Source: CAISIP01 sp039934375
GTDB taxonomy: Bacteria; Pseudomonadota; Gammaproteobacteria; Burkholderiales; Burkholderiaceae_C
Direction: 5' to 3'
Length of the DNA stretch: 24,995 bases
NCBI GenBank assembly: GCA_039934375.1
Contig: JBDTMH010000040.1
Span: 1-24,995 of the forward strand
This document shows, piece by piece, positions 18,033 to 24,746 of this stretch. The position numbers were made by a program, and so were the translations under genes. Every line of letters begins with the position of its first letter. Within the stretch, counting starts at the first letter, position 1. The notes below the pieces were generated by a model. The model ran no database searches. It had not been told where the DNA came from and saw nothing but the letters and a program-made list of their open reading frames with translations.

Positions 18033-18051
18033 TCAAAATTTGTGTATCACT
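18009..18051. promoter_or_regulatory. Inverted repeat, candidate PaaX operator
   Basis: AGTGATACA (18009-18017) and TGTATCACT (18043-18051) are perfect 9-bp inverted arms 25 bases apart. A related TCATACA at 18025-18031 lies between them. The right arm ends 2 bases before the paaX ribosome binding site and the left arm lies within the proposed paaA promoter, so one regulator could control both directions. PaaX is the obvious candidate because it is adjacent and PaaX proteins bind palindromic sites at paa promoters. Confidence 0.55.
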
Positions 18052-18063
18052 TTGGAGGCCAAC

Positions 18064-19020
18064 ATGGCGCGCCCGTCAACACCACCGGCCACACGCTCGC
18101 GCCAATTGGCCCACATGCTGAGCGAACTGGATGTGCGTGCCAATTCGATGCTGATCACGGTATTCGGCGACGCCATCGCGCCACGCCGCCAGGCGGTATG
18201 GCTGGGTAGCCTGATCGCCCTGCTCGCGCCACTGGGGCTGTCGCCGCGACTGGTGCGCACCAGTGCGTTTCGCCTCAGCGCCGACGGCTGGTTCACCGCC
18301 AGCCGCGAGGGCCGACGCAGCTACTACGGCCTGTCCGAGGTTGGCCTGCAACGCGTGCAACACGCCGACCGGCGCATCTATGAGTTCAACCTGCCGCAGT
18401 GGGACGGCCAGTGGACGCTGGTACTGCTGGACACCCGCATGCGCGCCAGCGACCGGCTGCGGCTGCAGCGCGAATTGACCTGGGAGAGTTTCGGGCGCCT
18501 GTCACCCCATGTATTCGCCCACCCGCACGCCAGCCATGCAGCGCTACACGAGATCATCGCGGCCGCGGGGCAGCAGGGCCATGTGGCCGTGTTGCGCGCC
18601 AGGGGCCTGGATGAATTCTCGGCGCAACCCTTGCAGGACATCATGCACGGCACATTCGCGCTGGACCGTGTCGCCGAGGCCTGGAACCAATTCATCCGGC
18701 GCTTCTCGCCGCTGCAGCATGCACAGGTGCAGTGGGCGCCGGCCGAAGCCTTCGTCGCACGCAGTCTGCTGATCCACGAATACCGTCGGGTACTGCTGCG
18801 CGACCCCAATCTGCCCAAGGTATTCCTGCCCGCGGACTGGCCCGGCGTGCAGGCCCGCCGCCTGTGCGAAGAACTGTACAGCGGACTGCTCAAGGCCAGC
18901 GAAACCTACCTGCGCGCGCAGGTGCAGACGCAAGACGGTGCGCTGGCTCCGACACCGCGCGCGATCACACACCGCCTGTCGCGCCATCCGGCAGGGAATT
19001 TGCCGCTATCCAGACCTTGA
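18064..19020 (+). CDS. paaX: Phenylacetic acid degradation transcriptional repressor PaaX
   Basis: A 318-residue cytosolic regulator. PaaX proteins repress paa operons and are released by phenylacetyl-CoA. Residues about 18-90 form the N-terminal winged helix (NSMLITVFGDAIAPRRQAVW, then LLAPLGLSPRLVRTSAFRLS and GWFTASREGRRSYYGLS), followed by a central domain (WDGQWTLVLLDTRMRASDRL) and a C-terminal domain that begins near FIRRFSPLQ and contains LLIHEYRRVLLRDPNLPKVF and LPADWPGVQARRLCEELY. ATG 18064 has GGAGG at 18054-18058, 5 bases upstream. The frame is open well upstream, through paaA, without homology. Length is as expected (E. coli 316). The gene lies 120 bases from the divergent paaA, with a candidate operator in the spacer. 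Confidence 0.95.
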   Translation: MARPSTPPATRSRQLAHMLSELDVRANSMLITVFGDAIAPRRQAVWLGSLIALLAPLGLSPRLVRTSAFRLSADGWFTASREGRRSYYGLSEVGLQRVQHADRRIYEFNLPQWDGQWTLVLLDTRMRASDRLRLQRELTWESFGRLSPHVFAHPHASHAALHEIIAAAGQQGHVAVLRARGLDEFSAQPLQDIMHGTFALDRVAEAWNQFIRRFSPLQHAQVQWAPAEAFVARSLLIHEYRRVLLRDPNLPKVFLPADWPGVQARRLCEELYSGLLKASETYLRAQVQTQDGALAPTPRAITHRLSRHPAGNLPLSRP

Positions 19021-19113
19021 ACCTGGCTGCGCGGGAACCCGGCGCCCTAGCGGTGCATCGCCGGCACCAGCCGCTGCGAAGGGGCCAACGGCGTATCACC
19101 GTCGAGTCGATCG

Positions 19114-19146
19114 CCACCTGGGTGCACACGGCGCGGCACAAGGTGG
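19114..19146. terminator. Hairpin between convergent paaX and acyl-CoA synthetase genes
   Basis: CCACCT (19114-19119) pairs with AGGTGG (19141-19146); after a small 2x1 internal loop, GTGC (19122-19125) pairs with GCAC (19136-19139), leaving a 10-base loop. It sits in the 156-base gap between convergent stops. There is no T-run on either side, so it is a weak terminator candidate. I see nothing else in this gap. Confidence 0.3.
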
Positions 19147-19176
19147 GCAGCGGGCGGGAACGGCAGTAGGCCAGGC

Positions 19177-20868
19177 TCAGTCCTCGAGCCAGATCACCTT
19201 GCGCCCGCTGGTCTCCCACTCTTCGTAGTAGCGGGCGTAGAGGTCCTCGATGCGGTTGCGCTTGACCTTGAAGGTCGGCGTGATGATGTCGTTTTCCACG
19301 GTCCAGGGCCGGGTTGCCGCCACGATGCACTGCAGCCGCTCATGCGGATCCAGCGTCGCGTTGATCGTCTTCAGATGTGCGGCCAGTGATTGTTCCAGTT
19401 CACTGCGCACCGAGTCGTCACCGAGCCGCGCCACGACATCGGCACTGAGCATGACGATGCCCAGTGGCTGGCCGAGATTGGCTCCGGTGACCACGCAGGC
19501 CTCCACCGAAGGATGCATCCCGAGTTTGTCCTCGATCGGGGCCGGCGCCACATACTTGCCCTTGCCGGTCTTGAACAGGTCCTTCACCCGGCCGGTAATG
19601 CGCAGCACGCCCTGGTCGTCAATATGGCCCTTGTCGCCGGTGCGCAGCCAGCCGTCGTCGGTCATCGCGTCGCGGGTCTGCTCCGGTGCCTTGAAATATC
19701 CCAGCATCAATGCCGGACTGCGCATCTGGATCTCGCCGGTCTCGGAATCCAGACGCTGCTCGACGCCGTCGTAAGGAGGGCCGACACTGCCCTGCTGGTT
19801 CCGGCCCGGCACCGTGATGTGCGATACCGCCAGATTTTCGGTCATGCCATAACCTTCGTTGATCGGCAGGCCCAGCCGCCCGTACCACTGCAGCAAGGCC
19901 AACGGCATCGGCGCAGCGCCGCCGGCGGCAATGCGACATTGGTCCAGGCCCAGCGCCTTGCGCACCTTGCGCCGCACGATGCCGCCCAGGATCGGGATGC
20001 CCAGCAGCAGGTCCAGCTTGGCCTGCGGCATCTTGTGCAACACCCCCTGCTGGAACTTGACCCACAGGCGCGGCACCGAGAAGAAGATCGTGGGTCGGCA
20101 ACGCTGCAGGTCGGCCGCGAAGGTATCGAGCGATTCGGCGAAGAACACATGCAGGCCAGTGCGCAACCAGCCATGCTCGACCAACACCCGCTCGACCACA
20201 TGGGCCAGCGGCAAGTAGGACAACATGCGATCTTCGGGGCCCATTGGCAGGCGCTTGATGCCGGCGTCCAGTGCCCAGGCAAAGTTGCCGAAACTGTGCA
20301 TGACGCCCTTGGGTTTGCCGGTCGTTCCCGAGGTATATATCAGGGTTGCCAGTTCGTCGGCCGCGCGCTTGGGTTCACCCTGAAGACCTTTGCTCCCGGC
20401 GCATATGGCGTCCCAGCCCTTGAAGTCGCGCACCACGTCGTCTGGCGACAGCGGGTAGCCGATGCAAGGCATCCCGGCCGGAATCCCCGGTTTCATTTGC
20501 TCCCAGCCGTCGAGCTTGCCGATGAAACAAGCCTTCGACTCGCTGTGCGTCAGGATCTGGTTGACTGTATCGGGCGCCAGCGTCGGATACAGCGGAACCG
20601 ACACATAACCCGCCATCCAGATCGCCAGGTCGCTCAGCATCCACCAGGCGCAGTTCTTGGACAGGATCGCCACCTTGGAGCCACTCTCCCAGCCCTGGGA
20701 CTGCAGGTACGCGGCCATGGCGCGCACCTGTGTCGCCGCCTCGCCCCAGGTCGTGTCGCGGGTCACGCCTCCCCCCATGGGCTGCGTCATGGCCACACGC
20801 GTAGGCGCGGTCCGCTCCCAGTAGTACAAGCGCTGCAGCGCCAGAAGTTCAGGCGATATGTCGCTCAT
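19177..20868 (-). CDS. Long-chain acyl-CoA synthetase (AMP-forming)
   Basis: A 563-residue adenylate-forming ligase of the ACSL/FAA type, expected to activate fatty acids with ATP and CoA at the inner membrane face. Motifs: LIYTSGTTGKPKGVMHS (176-192), LPLAHVVERV (219-228), INEGYGMTENLAVSH (336-350), GWLRTGDKG (406-414), ITGRVKDLFKTGKGKYVAP (424-442) and the A10 region ITPTFKVKRNRIEDLY (529-544) with the catalytic lysine. LKTSGxK-type signatures of this subgroup are seen as LFKTGKGKYV. GAGGAG lies upstream of the ATG. It is not a second PaaK: its length and motifs differ. It is convergent with paaX, so co-regulation with phenylacetate genes is not implied. Chain-length specificity is not evident. 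Confidence 0.93.
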   Translation of the reverse strand: MSDISPELLALQRLYYWERTAPTRVAMTQPMGGGVTRDTTWGEAATQVRAMAAYLQSQGWESGSKVAILSKNCAWWMLSDLAIWMAGYVSVPLYPTLAPDTVNQILTHSESKACFIGKLDGWEQMKPGIPAGMPCIGYPLSPDDVVRDFKGWDAICAGSKGLQGEPKRAADELATLIYTSGTTGKPKGVMHSFGNFAWALDAGIKRLPMGPEDRMLSYLPLAHVVERVLVEHGWLRTGLHVFFAESLDTFAADLQRCRPTIFFSVPRLWVKFQQGVLHKMPQAKLDLLLGIPILGGIVRRKVRKALGLDQCRIAAGGAAPMPLALLQWYGRLGLPINEGYGMTENLAVSHITVPGRNQQGSVGPPYDGVEQRLDSETGEIQMRSPALMLGYFKAPEQTRDAMTDDGWLRTGDKGHIDDQGVLRITGRVKDLFKTGKGKYVAPAPIEDKLGMHPSVEACVVTGANLGQPLGIVMLSADVVARLGDDSVRSELEQSLAAHLKTINATLDPHERLQCIVAATRPWTVENDIITPTFKVKRNRIEDLYARYYEEWETSGRKVIWLED

Positions 20869-20935
20869 CGTGTCTCCTCATGTCTGGATGCCGAACCCGG
20901 AATCCACCTGGTCACGCATCAATCGGTCACAGGGC

Positions 20936-20960
20936 AAATCCGGTCGGCCGGAGCCGGCTC
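20936..20960 (-). terminator. Short hairpin plus TTT after the DUF465 gene
   Basis: On the minus strand directly after the stop, the palindrome GAGCCGGCTC (20951-20960) is followed by TCCGG-CCGA-CCGGA (20952-20939) and then TTT (20938-20936). This is the most terminator-like structure near a gene end in the window, but the stem is only 5 bp and the T-run short. Confidence 0.35.
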
Positions 20961-21173
20961 TCAGCCTGCGTTTTTCAGGATCGCGTACAACTGGTCCTTG
21001 AGCAGCAGCTTTTCCTTTTTCAGGGTCTCGATTTCGTCATGGGTGGACGGCGTGATGTTGGCCTCCATGTTCTTGACCTTCTGGTCCAGCGCGTTGTGCT
21101 GTTCGAACAAGCGCATGAAGTGCGTGTCCGTGGTCTTGAGCTGCGTGATCCGGTCGCGAAATTCAGGGAACAT
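20961..21173 (-). CDS. YdcH family protein (DUF465)
   Basis: A 70-residue, highly charged helical protein beginning MFPEFRDRITQLKTTD and containing FMRLFEQHNALDQKV and the Lys/Glu/Leu-rich EIETLKKEKLLLKDQLYAIL, as in DUF465 proteins. It probably folds as a coiled-coil hairpin; the molecular role of the family is unclear. ATG 21173 is supported by AGGAG (minus strand, within 21178-21183) at 5-6 bases, and the homologous region begins exactly there, although the frame is open to 21224. It is followed 92 bases later by the acyl-CoA synthetase on the same strand and preceded by the DUF502 gene 104 bases upstream, so these three need not be one operon. Confidence 0.9.
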   Translation of the reverse strand: MFPEFRDRITQLKTTDTHFMRLFEQHNALDQKVKNMEANITPSTHDEIETLKKEKLLLKDQLYAILKNAG

Positions 21174-21277
21174 CGATACTCCTCGTTGTGTCAGCGGGCG
21201 TTGCGCACCCCGCGCCATGCCCATGGTGCCCTACTGTACCCCGGTGGGCGCGGTGTGACCTGATCGGGCGCAAACCT

Positions 21278-21868
21278 TCACTGTGCAGGGCGGCCGGGCG
21301 CCATCCAGGCGATCAGCGACGAGCGCATGGCCTCTTCGACCGTCATGTCGATCGGCTCGGTCCAACTGCGCGGTACGAAGACGGTATAGCCGCCGATCAT
21401 GTAGCCCATCGGCAGGTAGACCGCAACCCGATCTGCGCGGGCCAGTGGGCCGGGCAGGCCATCCATGTCCTGGCGCGTCACCAGGCCCACCATGGCCAGG
21501 TCACGGTCCGGCATCCGCACGATCACCACCTGTTGCACGCGCTGCTCTTGCGGCGAAAAGTAGTCGGCAAAATTCTTCAGCGATGTATAGATGCTCTTGA
21601 CCACCGGCAAACGGGTGAACGGCAACTCCACCCACGACAACAAGCGCGCCGTGATCGGCTGCGAGACCAGGAAACCCAGCGCCAGGACAAAGCCGACCCC
21701 TACCAGGATGCCAATGCCCGGCACATAAAAGTTCCCGATCAGCGGACGTATCAGCCATATGGCTGCCGATTCGGCACCGGCCACGAACAGATACAGCAGA
21801 TACACCGTCAGGGCCAATGGCAAAAAGGCGATCAGGCCACGGAAGAAATAGCGAGAGACATGTTTCAT
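21278..21868 (-). CDS. DUF502 family membrane protein
   Basis: A 196-residue inner-membrane protein of unknown function. Two hydrophobic helices are obvious (about residues 9-31, FRGLIAFLPLALTVYLLYLF; and about 48-70, IGILVGVGFVLALGFLVSQ). The conserved soluble block follows: LPVVKSIYTSLKNFADYF, VVIVRMPDRDLAMVGLVT, VAVYLPMGYMIGGYTVFVP and MTVEEAMRSSLIAWM. This order is the DUF502 signature. ATG 21868 (MKHVSRYFFRG) is chosen because the family begins with this basic stretch before the first helix; the frame extends to 21922 without homology. A clear Shine-Dalgarno is not seen. It is divergent from the small membrane protein at 22157 across a 288-base spacer. Confidence 0.9.
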   Translation of the reverse strand: MKHVSRYFFRGLIAFLPLALTVYLLYLFVAGAESAAIWLIRPLIGNFYVPGIGILVGVGFVLALGFLVSQPITARLLSWVELPFTRLPVVKSIYTSLKNFADYFSPQEQRVQQVVIVRMPDRDLAMVGLVTRQDMDGLPGPLARADRVAVYLPMGYMIGGYTVFVPRSWTEPIDMTVEEAMRSSLIAWMAPGRPAQ

Positions 21869-21970
21869 GGGATACCCGGTTTGGCGCCCCACGAACAAAG
21901 GCGCTCGCTTCACAGACGGCACGTCTCTATTGCAGCATAGTTGCCGCCCGCACGATATACCTTCAGGGCG

Positions 21971-22005
21971 CCTGTTGCGCGAGCGCCGTTGCCTGCTGCA
22001 ACAGG
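21971..22005. other. Inverted repeat with two alternative pairings
   Basis: CCTGTTGC (21971-21978) and GCAACAGG (21998-22005) are perfect 8-bp arms. A second GTTGC (21988-21992) between them can pair with the same GCAAC (21998-22002) in a short 5-base-loop hairpin, so the two structures exclude each other. The element lies between divergent promoters (DUF502 gene and the gene at 22157). It could be an operator or a leader structure. Apart from this and moderate AT-richness near 21925-21960, I see no gene in 21869-22156. Confidence 0.35.
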
Positions 22006-22156
22006 TCCAGGTCGCACGCTACAGACACGGGTATTGCAAACAGGGACAATGGCCCCAGCTTCGGACCAGGGGCTCCACGCTTTCGCGACCCAGTCCCGCT
22101 CAACGCCGTGCGCCTGCACGGCGGAACTCTACATGCCCTGCGGGGCTCGAAACTCC

Positions 22157-22528
22157 ATGAACGGATTGACAGATTTCATCCACGGCGTCGTGCGCGCCAC
22201 CATCAAACTGCTGCTGGTACTGGCAGCCGCCATTTTCGTGGTCAGCTTGCTGCTGGCGGCGATCGTGGTCATGCTGGCAGTCAGCATCTGGTCGCTAGTC
22301 ACCGGGCGCAAGCTGGAACCGATCAAGGTGTTCAGCCAGTTCCGCCAGTCGTCGGCGCGTTTCAAACCCGGCGGCTGGCCCGGTCGCCCGGGCGGCGGAA
22401 CTGGCAAACCCGAAACTTTGGTGGTCGACGTGCAGGCTCACGAAGTGCCCGACAAAACCGCGGCAGACGGCAAGGCTCGCCCCGGATCGCCGGGCAGCGA
22501 CGACCCTATGGCGCGCGTGGTGCACTGA
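22157..22528 (+). CDS. Small membrane protein of unknown function
   Basis: A 123-residue protein I do not recognise. After a short N-terminus (MNGLTDFIHGVVRATIK) comes one long hydrophobic segment at about residues 18-47 (LLLVLAAAIFVVSLLLAAIV, then more), long enough for one long or two short membrane helices. A basic stretch (TGRKLEPIK) and a Gly/Pro-rich low-complexity linker follow (FKPGGWPGRPGGGTGKP), then a short charged tail. By charge, the tail is expected to be cytoplasmic. The start could also be ATG 22133 (MPCGARNS); neither has a strong Shine-Dalgarno. It is coding by third-position GC bias and hydrophobic pattern rather than recognised homology. The gene ends 4 bases before the convergent cyclase stop. 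Confidence 0.6.
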   Translation: MNGLTDFIHGVVRATIKLLLVLAAAIFVVSLLLAAIVVMLAVSIWSLVTGRKLEPIKVFSQFRQSSARFKPGGWPGRPGGGTGKPETLVVDVQAHEVPDKTAADGKARPGSPGSDDPMARVVH

Positions 22529-22532
22529 CGAT

Positions 22533-24065
22533 TCAGCCCAGCCGATAAACCGTGACCTCCGCCAGGCGCCCTTTGACCTTGGTCGCAGGCAGCGGCTGCA
22601 AGTCGCCGGCGTTGGCCAGCAGGTCGCGGGTCACGCCGCTGACAAGAATATGGGTACCCAACTCCTTGTTCAGCGACTCAATGCGCGACGCCACGTTGAC
22701 TGCATCTCCCACCAGCGCATAAGACATGCGCTCCGCGCTGCCGATGTTGCCGGCCACCACGGTGCCGGTATGGATGCCGATGCCATGCTCCAGCTCGCGT
22801 TGGCCGGCCGCGTGGCGTTCGCGATTCCAGTTCTCGAGTCGGACCTGCATGTCGCGTGCGGCGGCAACCGCGTGGTCGGCATGGAGCGGATCGGACAGTG
22901 GCGCACCGAACACCGCCTCGATCTCGTCGCCGATGTACTGCAGCACCAGCCCGCCATGGGCACGAATCGCGATGTCCATCTCGGTGAAATAGGCGTTCAG
23001 CCCCTGCACCACATCCGCCGGTGCGCTCGTCTCGGCCCAGGTCGAGAAACCACGCAGATCGGCGAACAGGATCGTCACCACCCGCTGACCGCCTAAAAGC
23101 TGGGCACGGCCGGCCAGGATCTCGTCGCGGATCTGCGGGCTGACGTACTTGCCGAACGTTTCGCGAATGGTCTCGCGCTCGCGCAAACCGGTCACCATGC
23201 GGTTGAAGCCTTCGGTGACCGCGCCGATCTCGTCGTTGGAGACCACCGGGCAGACCACATCGAAATCGCCCCCCGCGACCTGCTTCATCGTCGACTGCAA
23301 CCGGCGCAGCGGCGTGGCCACGCTATCGGCGACGAACCGGGCCACGATCACCGCCAGCACCAGGCCGACACCGACCAGCGCCACATGCACCAGCATCAGG
23401 TTGTGCAGGATGGCCGCGCCGACTTCCTCGCCTTGCCCCTGCATGCTGCGGACCCGGACGATGGTCGCCACCGACAACACCGTCATCGGCAACACGCTCA
23501 TCATCAGGAACACCACCACCATGCGCGTGCGCACCCGCAGGCGCCGGGCGCCGGTGGCTGCCAGATCGCCATCAGGAAACAGCTGTGGCAGCCGCTCGCG
23601 CCAGATCCGTTCGATGGCCAGAAAGATGAACAATGAAACCATCGCGCCGGACACGAACACCATGCCAAAACTCTGGCGCAGCGCATTGATGGGCGAAAAC
23701 GTTCCGTAAATCAGCGGCCCGACCACGCCCCACAACAATGCCGCAATGACCCAGCCCGCCAATGACACCAGCGCCAGGAAAGTTGGCACCATGACGGCGC
23801 GGCGGCGCATGCTGGCGTTGGCCGGGGTGTCCGGCAAGGCCCCCGTGATCTTGATCAGCGCGCGCGACCAGCGCCGCGACGCGGCCCTTCCCGCCAGCAG
23901 CAGCAGCGAGAAGCTGGTCACGAAGTAAAAGATTTCGTCCTGACCCAGCGGAGATCGGCCTTCATGCGCCGATGTGTCGAGGTAGCGGAAATAGACGAAG
24001 GTCAGCAGCGCCCCACCCAGGTTGCCCAGCACCATGGTGAAGAAAATGCGCGTCGACATCGTCAT
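22533..24065 (-). CDS. Membrane-anchored HAMP class III adenylate/guanylate cyclase
   Basis: A 510-residue signalling enzyme with about six N-terminal membrane helices (within residues 8-246), a HAMP domain (about 247-299, TPLRRLQSTMKQVAGGDFDV) and a class III cyclase domain (about 325-510). The metal aspartates are present: Asp336 in LFADLRGFS and Asp380 in YIGDEIEAVFG. Transition-state residues Asn457 and Arg461 are in DAVNVASRIE. At the two canonical adenine-recognition positions, Gln376 replaces Lys and Ala450 replaces Asp/Thr, so nucleotide specificity is unclear. GGAAGGA upstream of ATG 24065 supports that start; a second ATG is at 24059. The BON lipoprotein gene lies 51 bases upstream on the same strand and could be co-transcribed. 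Stops of this gene and the small membrane protein gene are 4 bases apart. Confidence 0.93.
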   Translation of the reverse strand: MTMSTRIFFTMVLGNLGGALLTFVYFRYLDTSAHEGRSPLGQDEIFYFVTSFSLLLLAGRAASRRWSRALIKITGALPDTPANASMRRRAVMVPTFLALVSLAGWVIAALLWGVVGPLIYGTFSPINALRQSFGMVFVSGAMVSLFIFLAIERIWRERLPQLFPDGDLAATGARRLRVRTRMVVVFLMMSVLPMTVLSVATIVRVRSMQGQGEEVGAAILHNLMLVHVALVGVGLVLAVIVARFVADSVATPLRRLQSTMKQVAGGDFDVVCPVVSNDEIGAVTEGFNRMVTGLRERETIRETFGKYVSPQIRDEILAGRAQLLGGQRVVTILFADLRGFSTWAETSAPADVVQGLNAYFTEMDIAIRAHGGLVLQYIGDEIEAVFGAPLSDPLHADHAVAAARDMQVRLENWNRERHAAGQRELEHGIGIHTGTVVAGNIGSAERMSYALVGDAVNVASRIESLNKELGTHILVSGVTRDLLANAGDLQPLPATKVKGRLAEVTVYRLG

Positions 24066-24116
24066 GCAGAAAATCCTTCCGCCATTGCGTTCGCCGGGGT
24101 GCGACCCGTGGTGGCG

Positions 24117-24428
24117 TCAGCGCAGCTGGATTGAATTGAAGACCTGGTTCACGCCGGGCGTGTCGTTCGCAATCCGCACGGCGCGTTCGCGCTGCGCATC
24201 AGTCTTGACGAAGCCGCCGAGCTGCACCGCCCCCTCGAAGCTCTCCACACTGACCTCGAACCCGCCGACGACGGAATCCTTCAGCAACGCGGCCTTGACG
24301 CGGGTTGTGATGATGCTGTCGTCGATGAGTTGACCCGTGCTCTCCTGCTTGACGGTACCAGCACACGCCGCCAGCAGCAATGTCATGCAAAAGGCGGCAA
24401 GAAACTTGAACAAGGCATTGTTGGACAT
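24117..24428 (-). CDS. BON-domain lipoprotein
   Basis: A 103-residue envelope protein. A signal peptide (MSNNALFKFLAAFCMTLLLAAC) ends in a lipobox LAAC, so Cys22 should be lipidated; the residue after it is Ala, compatible with outer-membrane sorting under the +2 rule. One BON domain follows (about residues 36-103: IDDSIITTRVKAALLKD, VEVSVESFEG-like beta region, GGFVKTDAQRERAVRIA, GVNQVFNSIQL). Such proteins (OsmY/DolP-like) associate with phospholipid membranes and help envelope integrity, often under osmotic stress. CCGGAG lies 6 bases before the ATG. DolP has two BON domains; only one is present here. It is the first gene of a possible two-gene unit with the cyclase. Confidence 0.92.
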   Translation of the reverse strand: MSNNALFKFLAAFCMTLLLAACAGTVKQESTGQLIDDSIITTRVKAALLKDSVVGGFEVSVESFEGAVQLGGFVKTDAQRERAVRIANDTPGVNQVFNSIQLR

Positions 24429-24746
24429 GGATGCTCCGGAAAATGAACGATACAGGCCAGGCGCGCCACCGGTTACCGATTATTCTGCAGCTTGCAGGGT
24501 ACGCCTTGGCACCGGCTGCATGCTCCCACCGACGCATTGTCACCGCCCCTGCCGGGAGCCCGTGCTGGCGCAGGCCTGAGCATCCACATTGGCAATTTTT
24601 CACACAAATTCCGCTATGTAGGAAAATTGGCGCTGCAGGTCCTGGTCGTTCTTCGGGAATACCGGTCAAGCAAGAAATTTCTGTTTCAACCCCTGTGGCC
24701 AGCGGTGTCAAACCTGCGGCCTCGGGCGCCATCCGAAAGGCCCTTC
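24429..24746. other. 318-base intergenic region with an AT-rich putative promoter segment
   Basis: No supported gene. The segment 24589-24630 is distinctly AT-rich against its surroundings and holds CAATTTT (24593-24599) and AAAATTG (24623-24629), perfect 7-bp inverted arms. TTGGCA (24589-24594) and TATGTA (24615-24620) resemble promoter hexamers but are 20 bases apart, which is too wide for a confident call. A 10-bp palindrome, AGAAATTTCT, lies at 24673-24682, 65 bases before the next ATG. AAAGG at 24736-24740 is the ribosome binding site of the gene at 24747. The left side must also contain the promoter of the BON lipoprotein gene; I could not place it. Confidence 0.5.

Noticed and set aside
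17239..18063. Long upstream extension of paaX through paaA
   Set aside because: Antisense to paaA without homology; ATG 18064 has GGAGG at the right spacing and matches PaaX length.
19390..21258. A 622-codon plus-strand open frame opposite the acyl-CoA synthetase and DUF465 genes
   Set aside because: Runs antisense across two well-supported genes and their spacer; no domain visible.
24589..24605. Possible sigma-54 promoter (TTGGCA followed by AT-rich stretch)
   Set aside because: The required GC dinucleotide of the -12 element is not at the right distance from the GG.
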